The position numbers were made by a program, and so were the translations under genes. From NCBI RefSeq assembly GCF_011326755.1, contig NZ_JAAOIE010000005.1, forward strand, positions 1 to 64,000: a DNA stretch of 64,000 nt, read 5' to 3'. Of this stretch, positions 25,777 to 35,236 are shown one piece after another. Each line of letters starts with the position of its first letter. The stretch's first letter is position 1. The DNA is from Cochlodiniinecator piscidefendens (GTDB lineage Bacteria > Pseudomonadota > Alphaproteobacteria > Rhodobacterales > Rhodobacteraceae). Under the pieces are notes generated by a model. It worked only from the letters and a program-made list of their open reading frames with translations, did not search any database and was not told where the DNA came from.

Positions 25777-26208
25777 ATGACCAAGAGTTTTATTTCAGTC
25801 GTACTCGCCGCAGCCTTAACAATAACAGGTTTTTCCGCAGTGCCGGCCCGCGCTGATGCTGAGGATATTGCAAAAATTCTACTGGGCCTTGGGCTTATCG
25901 CGGGGATCGCAGCGGCAGTTGATAATGACAATGATCACGTTACAACGCCGCGTCCTACACGCCCCCGGACAGGGCACCCGCGTCCTCGTCACAACAATCG
26001 CGTGACACTACCAGAACGCTGCTTGCGTACCTACTACACGGACCGAGGTCAACGCCAAGGTTTTGCCAATCGGTGTCTGCGCCGCCACGCGCCACGTGTG
26101 AACTTGCCAGCGCGTTGTGAACGTGAATGGCACACCGATCGCGGCTGGCGCACGGCCTACGGCCTACGCTGCATGCGCAACCAAGGTTTCCGTGTTTCAC
26201 GTCGCTAA
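25777..26208 (+). CDS. Secreted basic protein with a duplicated cysteine motif
   Basis: A 143-residue protein with a signal peptide (to about residue 27), a Gly/Ala-rich hydrophobic stretch, a Pro/Thr/Arg-rich linker (57-72) and two copies of a 25-residue unit at 78-102 and 110-134. The unit is LPxRCxR...TDRGxR...RCxR. Cysteines at 82/100 and 114/132 have the same 18-residue spacing and could form one disulfide per unit. The ATG at 25777 is chosen over the longer frame because a strong AGGAGG lies upstream. Function is not recognised. Confidence 0.7.
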   Translation: MTKSFISVVLAAALTITGFSAVPARADAEDIAKILLGLGLIAGIAAAVDNDNDHVTTPRPTRPRTGHPRPRHNNRVTLPERCLRTYYTDRGQRQGFANRCLRRHAPRVNLPARCEREWHTDRGWRTAYGLRCMRNQGFRVSRR

Positions 26209-26257
26209 CTGATTTCTCATAGACGCGTTTCCGGTCCCTTCCTTACGCGTCCAAACT

Positions 26258-26287
26258 GGCGGGTTGCTTCGGCACCCGCCCTTTTTT
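26258..26287 (+). terminator. Rho-independent terminator
   Basis: A stem of GGCGGGT with ACCCGCC is capped by a C(TTCG)G tetraloop and followed by six T bases. It closes the secreted-repeat-protein transcript. Confidence 0.92.
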
Positions 26288-26356
26288 ATGCTTTGTTGCT
26301 AAGGAATTTAACTATACAGATTTTAAGAAAATATGAGTGTGTAAGGGTGACGTTGA

Positions 26357-26923
26357 TTGACTGGAGACGATGAAAAAACAATTCGCCGTATACTGAAAGT
26401 AAATCATGCAGGTGAGCATGGGGCGATCAGAATTTATAAGGCCCAGCTGTGGGTCGCACGCCGTCTCTATCCTGATATCGTTGGTTTTCTCGACGAAACG
26501 CTTCATCATGAAATAGAGCATTGCGCATTGTTTTATGCGAAAATGCCGACGCGGCAGACGCGTCCATGTCGTGTTATGTCTTTGTGGGCATACGGTGGAT
26601 ATTTACTTGGTTTTGCAACGTCGCTCTTTGGGCGGCAGGGTATTTGGGTTTGTACGGCGGCTGTCGAGGAAACAGTTCATCGGCATTTGTTGGAGCAATT
26701 GGATTTTTTGAAAGACAAAGACCCAGACTTAGCCGCACTTATCAATTCGATTAAAGATGAAGAGCTTCATCACCTTCACCATGCCGAAGCAAATATCATA
26801 GCCAAAACGCCGTTCACACGAGGGGCCATTCGGCTAATTTCTAACGTCACCGAAATTTTGATTTGGCTGTCAACTTGGGGTGACTCAACTCGGATGAAAG
26901 CAGAGCTCGCTCATCGTGGTTAA
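26357..26923 (+). CDS. coq7: Demethoxyubiquinone hydroxylase Coq7
   Basis: A 188-residue di-iron monooxygenase catalysing the last ring hydroxylation in ubiquinone synthesis. Iron ligands typical of Coq7 are visible: the Glu of NHAGEHGAIRIY, HHEIEH, the EETVHRH pair and DEELHHLHH. The first possible start is a TTG at 26357, directly after an in-frame stop at 26354, with AAGGGTGA upstream; no ATG is available before the conserved NHAGE. It runs into rnhB without overlap. A separate flavin hydroxylase of the same pathway is at 56761. Confidence 0.88.
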   Translation: MTGDDEKTIRRILKVNHAGEHGAIRIYKAQLWVARRLYPDIVGFLDETLHHEIEHCALFYAKMPTRQTRPCRVMSLWAYGGYLLGFATSLFGRQGIWVCTAAVEETVHRHLLEQLDFLKDKDPDLAALINSIKDEELHHLHHAEANIIAKTPFTRGAIRLISNVTEILIWLSTWGDSTRMKAELAHRG

Positions 26924-26980
26924 ATGTTTGAATGCGGGTTTCCAATTGCACGCAGTAAAAATATCCGCTTTCAACGAGGT

Positions 26981-27604
26981 ATGACAAAAACACATCCTGA
27001 TTACAGTTTTGAGCTGGCCGCACAGGCCAATGGTGCCGCGTGTATTGCGGGGGTCGATGAGGTTGGGCGGGGGCCTTTGGCCGGGCCTGTGACAGCAGCA
27101 GCTGTTATTCTGGATCCTGCGCGTATCCCTGAGGGCCTGAACGATTCAAAGAAACTGACCGCAAAGCGGCGTGAAGCAATTTATGCCGAGTTATTAGAGG
27201 TCGCAGAGGTTTCAGTTGCGCACGCGTCGGTCGAAGAGATTGATGAACACAACATTTTGCGAGCGTCCCATATTGCTATGGTTCGGGCGATAGCCGGACT
27301 TTCGACATCTCCTGACCATGTTTTGATCGACGGCAATATGATTCCGCGCGGGCTTGAACTCTCGTCTGAGGCGATTGTCAAAGGTGATGGGCGGTCGGTT
27401 TCGATTGCAGCGGCCTCAATTGCGGCGAAAGTGTGTCGAGATTATGTCATGTTGTCTTTGGCGCAACAGTACCCAGGTTATGGTTGGGAGACCAACGCCG
27501 GATATGGGTCGAAAAAGCACATGGAAGCGTTGCAAAATCTTGGCGTGACCCCACATCATAGGCGTTCGTTTAAGCCGGTACACAATATGTTGTATCAAGG
27601 TTAA
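26981..27604 (+). CDS. rnhB: Ribonuclease HII
   Basis: A 207-residue RNase HII, which removes ribonucleotides and RNA primers from DNA hybrids. The catalytic DE pair is in AGVDEVGRGPLAGPV, followed by LNDSKKL and LIDGN. The ATG at 26981 is chosen with GAGG before it, since residues before it in the longer frame have no family likeness. It lies 105 bases upstream of ccrM, a pairing common in alphaproteobacteria. Confidence 0.95.
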   Translation: MTKTHPDYSFELAAQANGAACIAGVDEVGRGPLAGPVTAAAVILDPARIPEGLNDSKKLTAKRREAIYAELLEVAEVSVAHASVEEIDEHNILRASHIAMVRAIAGLSTSPDHVLIDGNMIPRGLELSSEAIVKGDGRSVSIAAASIAAKVCRDYVMLSLAQQYPGYGWETNAGYGSKKHMEALQNLGVTPHHRRSFKPVHNMLYQG

Positions 27605-27640
27605 TTCGTAGTTCATTGATTTAATAAACAAATTGACGCG

Positions 27641-27656
27641 GAATCCGGAATGACTC
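27641..27656. promoter_or_regulatory. Paired GANTC methylation sites upstream of ccrM
   Basis: GAATC at 27641-27645 and GACTC at 27652-27656 lie about 55-70 bases before the ccrM start. In Caulobacter, two GANTC sites in the ccrM leader tie its transcription to the methylation state after replication. Confidence 0.7.
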
Positions 27657-27673
27657 ATCCTTAGCCTTAATAA

Positions 27674-28825
<1,152 letters not shown>

Positions 28826-28837
28826 TAGAAATAAACC

Positions 28838-28860
28838 CTTGGGGGTAAAACGCCCCCAAG
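28838..28860 (+). terminator. Hairpin after ccrM
   Basis: CTTGGGGG (28838-28845) pairs with CCCCCAAG (28853-28860). Only a weak T tract follows, so it may work together with the stronger hairpin at 28909. Confidence 0.6.
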
Positions 28861-28908
28861 TAAAAGTTTACCGCCGGTGCCTGTAGCCTGACTATACGCA
28901 CTTAACTT

Positions 28909-28937
28909 CCCCGCCGTGCTTATCGGCGGGGCTTTTT
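28909..28937. terminator. Terminator between ccrM and alkB
   Basis: CCCCGCCG pairs with CGGCGGGG over a 7-base loop and is followed by CTTTTT. It lies between convergent ccrM and alkB. Confidence 0.85.
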
Positions 28938-28941
28938 GGTG

Positions 28942-30075
28942 TTAACGGGGCGGTGGGTTCGTGCCGGTTTTGTAGGCTGACCAATCTTTGATGTGTGGAT
29001 AGCGGTCTGCACGCCACTTACGCACACGTGGATTCATCTGCCTGCGCCACAACGGTGGGATCATCGCGGCGGCAGTCATGACAGGATACCCGTATGGCAA
29101 CTGGGGCGCTTCGTCTGCGGTATAGTTTTGCAAGAGAGGAAAGCGCCGGTCAGGTTTATAATGATGATCTGAGTGACGCTGTAAGTTAATCAGCAGCCAG
29201 TTTGATGCTTTATGTGCAGCATTCCAACTGTGGTGCGGTTTAACATGTTCGTATTTACCGTCGCCTAAATGCTCCCGCGTCAGCCCATAGTGTTCAACAT
29301 AGTTGGTGAGTTCGAGCTGCCAAATCGCGACGAGGGCTTGCCATGCAAACAGGGTGATGCCGACCCAGCCACCGATCAGGTAGGCCAATAAGAGAGCAGA
29401 AATTTGCAGTACCCCGTAGCGCCAGAAGGGGTTGGATGAATGAAATGGGCCAACCTTTTTCCGAGCCAGCATGGCTTTCTCAGCGGCCCAAGCTGACCCA
29501 AGGCTTTCGCGTAGAACACGGACGAAAAAGCGGTGAAAACCCTCATTGTAGCGGGCGGTTACCGCATCGCGTGGGGTGGCGACATACCGATGATGCACGA
29601 GCAAATGTTCTGTTCGAAAATGGCTGTATAGAACGGTGGCCAACAATAGGTCCCCCAGCCAACGCTCTACTTTGTTCTTTTGGTGCATTAATTCGTGGCT
29701 GTAGACGATGCCGACTGTGCCGGAGCTAACGCCCACTCCAAAAAACAAAACGACCTTTTCCCAAGTGTCGAGGTGGGTTGTATGTGTTGTCCACCAGAGC
29801 ATTCCGTAAATGATGCAGAATTGTAGTGGAAACCATAGCAGCGTAATCAACCGGTACCAAAATAAGTCTTCGTCTTTGGTTTCGGGATCAGCATTTTCAA
29901 GATTCAGGCCAGTCAAAAAATCCAATGCGGTGAATAATCCCCACGTACTGAGCGGGAGTAAAAAGACCGTCCATCCGCCGTAAATCGCGCCAAGTAGGGT
30001 GACGGGAACAACGGCTAAAGACAACCAAAACGGCAGTGCACTTACGAGTCGTTTGGTCCTATCCGCAGGGATCAT
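28942..30075 (-). CDS. alkB: AlkB-type alkane 1-monooxygenase
   Basis: A 377-residue membrane di-iron hydroxylase that oxidises terminal methyl groups of medium-chain alkanes or related chains. The family histidine motifs are visible: HELMHQ, HLLVHHRYVATPRD, LQRHSDHHYKP, and NYVEHYGLTRE, the AlkB signature. About six hydrophobic segments are present. No rubredoxin or rubredoxin reductase is adjacent, so electron carriers must come from elsewhere. It overlaps mutY by 4 bases, an unusual partner. Confidence 0.9.
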   Translation of the reverse strand: MIPADRTKRLVSALPFWLSLAVVPVTLLGAIYGGWTVFLLPLSTWGLFTALDFLTGLNLENADPETKDEDLFWYRLITLLWFPLQFCIIYGMLWWTTHTTHLDTWEKVVLFFGVGVSSGTVGIVYSHELMHQKNKVERWLGDLLLATVLYSHFRTEHLLVHHRYVATPRDAVTARYNEGFHRFFVRVLRESLGSAWAAEKAMLARKKVGPFHSSNPFWRYGVLQISALLLAYLIGGWVGITLFAWQALVAIWQLELTNYVEHYGLTREHLGDGKYEHVKPHHSWNAAHKASNWLLINLQRHSDHHYKPDRRFPLLQNYTADEAPQLPYGYPVMTAAAMIPPLWRRQMNPRVRKWRADRYPHIKDWSAYKTGTNPPPR

Positions 30076-31133
30076 TGCGATTTCTCGGTTTTTAGGGCAG
30101 CAAGTTGCTGATTTTGGGCCAATTCATAGGCCTTGCGCATCACCGTAGGCAGTGCTTTTGCGCTAAAGTCTGCAAGTGGAACAAAATCACCCTGCAACGA
30201 GGCTGCGTTTTTTGAAACATTGGCGCTCAGAACCGTTAGGATCAAGTGAAAATGAGTGAACGTATGTCGCACTTGTTGGTTTGAGGTACGCCAATCTGCG
30301 TCAATCGGTGGATTTGGAATTGGATCTTCCTCCCACACGCTTCCGGGCCAGCCGAGTGTACCGCCAAGAAGCCCTTTGTCGGGGCGACGCTCAAGTAACC
30401 ACGCGCCGTCCTCGCGTTGAACAAGGTAGATGTACCCGTGTCGTGTCGGTTTCGGTGCTTTGGGTGTTTTCTTTGGTAACTCTGCCTGAATTCCTGTTTT
30501 ACGGGCTTCGCATGGGTTGAGTAGTGGGCAGATAACACAGCTAGGAGATTTGGGTGTGCAAATGGTTGCACCTAAATCCATTACAGCTTGTGCGTGATCA
30601 CCTGAACGCGCTTGAGGCGTTAGCTTTGCAGCCAATTCGGTTAATTCTGGCTTGGCCGCCGGAAGGGGAGTCTGAACGGCGTAAAGCCGAGACATGACGC
30701 GTTCAACATTTCCATCTACGACGGTTGCAGCATTATCGAAGGCAATTGAAGAAATGGCGGCCGCAGTATACGGGCCTATACCGGGCAATTTAAGAAGCTC
30801 AATGGTGTTGTCGGGAAATTGCCCGTCAAAATCCGAGGCAACCATGCGTGCGCATTTTAGTAAATTGCGGGCGCGGGCGTAATATCCTAGTCCTGCCCAT
30901 TCGGCCATGACATCACCATCATCAGCGTTTGCTAAGTCCGTAACAGTTGGCCAACGTGTGGTGAAGCGATTGAAATACTCTTTTACGGCCGCCACTGTGG
31001 TCTGTTGTAGCATGACCTCGGACAACCACACGCGATAGGGGTCTGGGCGCTGGCCCTTTTTTCGCTCAGTGGGGCCGATACGCCAAGGCATGCTGCGCGC
31101 ATTGGCATCATACCAGTCCAGAAGGGCATTCAT
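30072..31133 (-). CDS. mutY: A/G-specific adenine glycosylase
   Basis: A 353-residue MutY that removes adenine mispaired with 8-oxoguanine. Visible parts are WLSEVMLQQTTVAAV, the helix-hairpin-helix LKLPGIGPYTAAAI with the catalytic Asp in VVDGNVERV, the [4Fe-4S] loop CTPKSPSCVICPLLNPC, and a C-terminal NUDIX-like domain. The ATG at 31133 (MNALLDWYDA) matches family N-termini; a TTG at 31151 or GTG at 31193 would lengthen it by 6 or 20 residues. It overlaps alkB by 4 bases. Confidence 0.94.
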   Translation of the reverse strand: MNALLDWYDANARSMPWRIGPTERKKGQRPDPYRVWLSEVMLQQTTVAAVKEYFNRFTTRWPTVTDLANADDGDVMAEWAGLGYYARARNLLKCARMVASDFDGQFPDNTIELLKLPGIGPYTAAAISSIAFDNAATVVDGNVERVMSRLYAVQTPLPAAKPELTELAAKLTPQARSGDHAQAVMDLGATICTPKSPSCVICPLLNPCEARKTGIQAELPKKTPKAPKPTRHGYIYLVQREDGAWLLERRPDKGLLGGTLGWPGSVWEEDPIPNPPIDADWRTSNQQVRHTFTHFHLILTVLSANVSKNAASLQGDFVPLADFSAKALPTVMRKAYELAQNQQLAALKTEKSQ

Positions 31134-31231
31134 TACATATTGTTCACGCAAATTCGCGCCTTTCTGTTCTCTTCTGACTGGCGCATGTGCCACCCTCTGG
31201 TAGAATAGGACGTGAAAGGTCGAATGAACAG

Positions 31232-31759
31232 ATGGCGAGTCAAACCAAATCCTTCCCCTATAAGCGAAAGCGCAGCCGCGGTTTTACACAGACCTCTTCG
31301 CTGCTGCAAACGCGGATTCGCAAGGCCAGCGAAAGCCGAGGGTTTGGCGAATCGCGTGTGTTAACGCATTGGGTCGAAATCGTTGGTGATGATATCGCTA
31401 AGATGGCTCGCCCGGTTAAAGTGGGTTACGGACGGGGCGGATTGGGCGCAACCCTGACGTTGCTTACGACGGGCGCATTTGCGCCTATGCTGGAAATGCA
31501 AAAGGAACGCATTCGAGAGAAAGTGAATGCCTGCTACGGATATGCAGCGATTTCCAAAGTGCGCATTACCCAAACGGCCCCTACTGGATTTTCCGAAGGG
31601 CGCGTGTCTTTTGATCACGCCCCAAAAGCAGAATTAAATACACCTGCGCCTGAAGTTTTACGGGCAGCAAGTGACGCGGCAAGTGATGTCCAAGACAACA
31701 GCTTGCGCCTGGCACTCGAAAGCTTGGGCGCAAAAATACTTACAAAGAACAAACCTTAG
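31232..31759 (+). CDS. DUF721 (DciA-like) protein
   Basis: A 175-residue protein with the DUF721 domain: the HWVEIVGDDIAKMARPVKV segment, then GATLTLLTTGAFAPMLEMQK and NACYGYAAISKVRITQT. DUF721 includes DciA, the replicative helicase loader in bacteria without DnaC/DnaI, so a replication role is possible (family knowledge, not shown here). The basic N-terminal tail (PYKRKRSRG) suits DNA binding. The ATG at 31232 is preferred to the longer frame from 31187. Confidence 0.82.
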   Translation: MASQTKSFPYKRKRSRGFTQTSSLLQTRIRKASESRGFGESRVLTHWVEIVGDDIAKMARPVKVGYGRGGLGATLTLLTTGAFAPMLEMQKERIREKVNACYGYAAISKVRITQTAPTGFSEGRVSFDHAPKAELNTPAPEVLRAASDAASDVQDNSLRLALESLGAKILTKNKP

Positions 31760-31766
31760 GAAAGAG

Positions 31767-32435
31767 ATGACCATGGATCGCAGATTTATTCTTACGGCAG
31801 GTGTTGCCGCTGTTGCTGCCGGTGGTGCTTACTTGACAACCCGTCCGTCGCAATCAACTGGACCGGGGCTTGGCGCTGTGAATGCACAGGAGGCCGCAGA
31901 TATCGATACCTCCGCTATTGTGGACATGACTGTTGGATCGCCTGATGCGCCAGTCACAATGATTGAATATGCATCTTTGACATGCCCGCATTGTGCAAAT
32001 TTCCATGAAAATGTATATCCGAGCCTCAAGCGCGATTACATTGATACCGGCAAAGTGCAGTTTATATTCCGGGAAGTGTACTTCGATCGTTTCGGCCTTT
32101 GGGGCGCTATGATTGCCCGTTGCGGCGGAGAGTTGCGTTATTTTGGGTTGATCGATGTGATGTTCCAAGAGCAGCGCGATTGGCTGGCTGGTGGTGACCC
32201 CACTGGCGTTGTTCAAAACCTTCGTGCTATTGGCCGTCGTGCAGGTATCACTGATGACGAATTGACGGCATGTCTTGAGGATACGGATACGGCGCAAGCA
32301 ATGATTGCGCGTTATCAGGAAACTGCGACAGCTGACGATATCAACTCCACTCCATCCTTTGTTATCAATGGAACCAAATATGGCAACATGAGCTATGGGG
32401 ATCTAAAAGGTGTGCTGGACGGAGAACTCGGCTAA
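31767..32435 (+). CDS. DsbA family thioredoxin-fold protein
   Basis: A 222-residue exported protein with a Tat-like signal (DRRFILTAGVAAVAAGGAY) and a DsbA-type thioredoxin domain with active site CPHC in YASLTCPHCANFHENVYP and the cis-proline in NSTPSFVINGT. It belongs to the DsbA/DSBA-like 'thioredoxin_4' group, likely acting on periplasmic disulfides. The ATG at 31767 has AGGAAAG upstream, 7 bases after the DUF721 stop, so the two genes are probably one transcript. Confidence 0.88.
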   Translation: MTMDRRFILTAGVAAVAAGGAYLTTRPSQSTGPGLGAVNAQEAADIDTSAIVDMTVGSPDAPVTMIEYASLTCPHCANFHENVYPSLKRDYIDTGKVQFIFREVYFDRFGLWGAMIARCGGELRYFGLIDVMFQEQRDWLAGGDPTGVVQNLRAIGRRAGITDDELTACLEDTDTAQAMIARYQETATADDINSTPSFVINGTKYGNMSYGDLKGVLDGELG

Positions 32436-32454
32436 AAAATTGTTGTCTTGACCA

Positions 32455-32485
32455 AAGCCCTTCTGAATTTCAGAAGGGCTTTTTA
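32455..32485. terminator. Bidirectional terminator between dsbA-like gene and lpxK
   Basis: A perfect 13-bp stem (AAAGCCCTTCTGA with TCAGAAGGGCTTT) with a 3-base loop is followed by T bases. It touches the lpxK stop codon on the other strand. Confidence 0.9.
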
Positions 32486-33487
32486 CATGTGCTTTTGGTT
32501 TAGAATGTGTCCCAAGGAAGCGTTAAAAGCTGCCCAATCTTCTAACTCTAGCCGAACAGGGACGGTCAGCACTTTTTGACGGAATGCATCCGGTAGGCGT
32601 ACTGCGTCCTTTTCCGTGGTTACCAATTGCGCACCCAATAAGTTGGCTTCAGTTTCGAGCCGCTTGATCAGCGTTTCTGTCAATGGTTGATGATCGCTAA
32701 GCCCTTCTGCGCGTTGGATGTCGGCCCGCATTGCACGTAAAGTCGAGAAGAACTTTTCAGGATGGCCTATACCCGCAAAGGCAAGCACACGTAGGCCTTC
32801 AAAATTCATGCCAGTTTGAAGAGGGCGTAGCGACCCTTTCAGATGCGGGGTGGTGATATGGTCTGACCAAACCTCGACAAAGTTCTTTTGGGCGCTGTTT
32901 GATCCGATTGACAGCAATAGATCAGCACGCTGCATTCCTGTTTTTACAGGTTCCCGTAGCGGTCCGGCAGGGATAACGCGACCATTCCCAAACCCCTTCG
33001 CTGCGTCAACGACAACGATGGACAGATCTTTGTGCAAGCTGGGGTTTTGGAACCCATCATCAAGGATGATGATGTCGGCCCCGGCTGCTTGCGCGGACTT
33101 TCCCCCATCAGCACGGGATTTTGACACCCAAGTCGGGGCAAACGCCGAAAGCAGTAGGGGTTCATCGCCTACGTCCCGCGCAGTGTGTTGGCCTTCGACG
33201 ACTTTCACGGGGCCGGACAATGTACCACCATATCCGCGGGACACGATATGTGGGGACATGCCTTGCGCTTGGAGGTGTTGAATAACTGCGATTGCCGTCG
33301 GAGTTTTCCCGGTACCTCCTGCGTTGATGTTGCCGACGCAAATAACCGGGATGTTTAACTGGAGCCCAGTTTGTCGAACGCGTCGCGCCGTCGCACGTGC
33401 GTAAAGAGCGCCGAGAGGGCTTAGTAAACGTGCCTTTAGTCCTGGTTTGTTTCTATCGTTGAACCAAAAATGGGGGGCCTGCATCAT
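32483..33487 (-). CDS. lpxK: Tetraacyldisaccharide 4'-kinase
   Basis: A 334-residue LpxK that phosphorylates the lipid A precursor at the 4' position at the inner membrane. It has a P-loop (GNINAGGTGKTPTAI), an N-terminal membrane-associated segment (PHFWFNDRNKPGLKARLLSP) and the ILDDGFQN segment typical of LpxK. It overlaps the waaA stop by 4 bases. An ATG one codon in (33484) is equally possible. Confidence 0.94.
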   Translation of the reverse strand: MMQAPHFWFNDRNKPGLKARLLSPLGALYARATARRVRQTGLQLNIPVICVGNINAGGTGKTPTAIAVIQHLQAQGMSPHIVSRGYGGTLSGPVKVVEGQHTARDVGDEPLLLSAFAPTWVSKSRADGGKSAQAAGADIIILDDGFQNPSLHKDLSIVVVDAAKGFGNGRVIPAGPLREPVKTGMQRADLLLSIGSNSAQKNFVEVWSDHITTPHLKGSLRPLQTGMNFEGLRVLAFAGIGHPEKFFSTLRAMRADIQRAEGLSDHQPLTETLIKRLETEANLLGAQLVTTEKDAVRLPDAFRQKVLTVPVRLELEDWAAFNASLGHILNQKHM

Positions 33488-34731
33488 TCTGTTCCACTTT
33501 GATCAAGGGCATCCATCATAGTATCCAACAAAGCGTCTGATAATTCAGCACCTTCCGTAGCGATCATCCAAGCGGCCTGTGCCATCTCTGCGACGACATC
33601 CGGTGCCATGAGTTGGCCAACCATCTTGGCGAGTCCTTCTTGGTGATGCACAACACGTGCAGCGTCTGCCTTATCTAACTTGTCGTATATGAGTCGATGG
33701 TCCCCGATCCATGGGCCGTGCAAGATAGCGGAACCCAATGCGGCAGCTTCGCAAGGATCGACCCCGCGCAAGCCGCGTTTAACGCTTTGTCCAAGAAAGG
33801 ATATAGGTGAAAGGCGATACCACAGACCAAGTCCTTCGTCGGTATCTGCGATGAAAATTTGACATTCATCACCAGGGGTTTTTTCGACTGAGCGCTGGGC
33901 TGTTAGAAAACCAAGGGCCTCCGCCTCTTTACGGAGCGCGTTGCCAGCTTCTGGATTCGGAGCGGCGATTATGAGCAGTAATCTATGAGCTGTTCGAAGG
34001 GCCATGCGATGCGCAGCAAGAACGGTGTGAACCTCGTCTTCAGCACAATGCACAGCGAGCCATATCTGTCTTGAAAGTGTTGCTTCGGATAGCGCTTCGC
34101 GGTCGGCTTCGTTGCAGGATTGAGGAATGATTCCAGGTTGCAATCGACCCATAAACTCGGATTTCAATTCGACATTTTGGGTATTCGCATAATACTGGAT
34201 TGCGCGTTCCGACATTGGAAAAACTGTAAATCCTTTTTCCGGCAAGGTCGGTTTTGGGGCGAAGGTCCTGTTCAAGAAACCCTTTGGTATAGGCGGTGGG
34301 ACACCATCCAACACGATTTGCGGAATATTACGATCATTTAACCATCGTGAACCTGATGGCGAACGTATAAATCCTGCCCAGATTGCAATGGTAGGCGCAC
34401 ATTCAGTTAAAAACTCGGATGAAATTTTATTATCAAGTAAAAGAGCTGTCGGTGCCTTTAGAAGAAAAGCATCGCGTGTATCTGGGGTCCAGTGAACGCA
34501 GCCTTCTGCGCATGTGAACCTGAGCTGTATAGGTCCCCATTCGTCAAGAATACGGTGACATACACTTGTGATGGCCCGAGCTTGGGTCGGGGTTTCAACG
34601 TGACACCAAACTGTCGGAGTTTCAGGATGTGTTAACGGTGTTGAGGGTGACGCGGTCGTTTGATCAGGCGGTTTGCCTAACAGCTTTCGATATTTGGCAA
34701 ACTGCCCTGAAATTGCTTGTCTTAACACCAT
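33484..34731 (-). CDS. waaA: 3-deoxy-D-manno-octulosonic acid transferase (Kdo transferase) family
   Basis: A 415-residue protein related to WaaA/KdtA, which attaches Kdo sugars to lipid IVA. Its C-terminal half (WLAVHCAEDEVHTVLAAHRM, LLLIIAAPNPEAG and a glycosyltransferase tail with VDPCEAAALGSAIL) fits the family. The N-terminal half is divergent: the usual HAVSVGE catalytic segment is replaced by something like WCHVETPTQARAI. This divergence is a known trait of some alphaproteobacterial forms but the activity is less certain than the family. It lies upstream of lpxK in the lipid A operon. Confidence 0.8.
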   Translation of the reverse strand: MVLRQAISGQFAKYRKLLGKPPDQTTASPSTPLTHPETPTVWCHVETPTQARAITSVCHRILDEWGPIQLRFTCAEGCVHWTPDTRDAFLLKAPTALLLDNKISSEFLTECAPTIAIWAGFIRSPSGSRWLNDRNIPQIVLDGVPPPIPKGFLNRTFAPKPTLPEKGFTVFPMSERAIQYYANTQNVELKSEFMGRLQPGIIPQSCNEADREALSEATLSRQIWLAVHCAEDEVHTVLAAHRMALRTAHRLLLIIAAPNPEAGNALRKEAEALGFLTAQRSVEKTPGDECQIFIADTDEGLGLWYRLSPISFLGQSVKRGLRGVDPCEAAALGSAILHGPWIGDHRLIYDKLDKADAARVVHHQEGLAKMVGQLMAPDVVAEMAQAAWMIATEGAELSDALLDTMMDALDQSGTE

Positions 34732-34742
34732 ATTGACGGAGC

Positions 34743-34985
34743 TTAACCGAGTTCTTCGGTCGCGGATGCTGCTAAGTTTTCGTCACGAAGACGGTGTATA
34801 TGAGCGATAAAATATCTCATATGTGCATTGTCAACAGTGCGCTGCGCTTCGGCTTTCCAAGCATTGTAAGCGGTGTCATAGTCGGGAAACATGCCAACGA
34901 CATGAATGTCGGCAACGTCTTTAAATACGTTCTTTGTCGGGTCAATCAATTCGCCGCCAAAAACAAGGTGAAGTCTTTGTGTCAT
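34743..34985 (-). CDS. DUF4170 protein
   Basis: An 80-residue cytoplasmic protein of the DUF4170 family, recognisable from MTQRLHLVFGGELIDP and DNAHMRYFIAHIHRLRDE. The function is unknown, but it is consistently found before waaA and lpxK in Rhodobacteraceae (family context). It starts the minus-strand group 12 bases before waaA. Confidence 0.9.
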   Translation of the reverse strand: MTQRLHLVFGGELIDPTKNVFKDVADIHVVGMFPDYDTAYNAWKAEAQRTVDNAHMRYFIAHIHRLRDENLAASATEELG

Positions 34986-35158
34986 GAGAGGTACTTTCCG
35001 GATTTTCTGGCAAGGTACTGGATATTCTCAACCGGGAAAAGGCCTGCTTCAAGTTTGAGTGTTACAAAGATTTCTTGATCAATTGATCGCTTGCGCGCAC
35101 CATTGGAAATGGGGATTCCCCGAAAATTTATTAAAAACAACTGACTGGAGGAAAATAC

Positions 35159-35233
35159 ATGACAGAGAAAGATAAAAAAGACGCCGATCCGTCACAATTT
35201 GACAAAGGCGCTCCGCCTTCTAAAGGCAAATAA
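35159..35233 (+). CDS. 24-residue small protein
   Basis: ATG at 35159 opens a frame of 24 codons ending at TAA 35231-35233. GGAGGA lies 6 bases before the start, an ideal ribosome site. The peptide (MTEKDKKDADPSQFDKGAPP then SKGK) is very hydrophilic and resembles a disordered tail. It lies on the plus strand between two minus-strand genes, too short for usual gene calling. No function is recognised. Confidence 0.5.
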   Translation: MTEKDKKDADPSQFDKGAPPSKGK

Positions 35234-35236
35234 CCG

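Noticed and set aside
35070-35090. TTGATCAATTGATC as a possible FNR box
   Set aside because: The half-sites do not keep the TTGAT-N4-ATCAA spacing.
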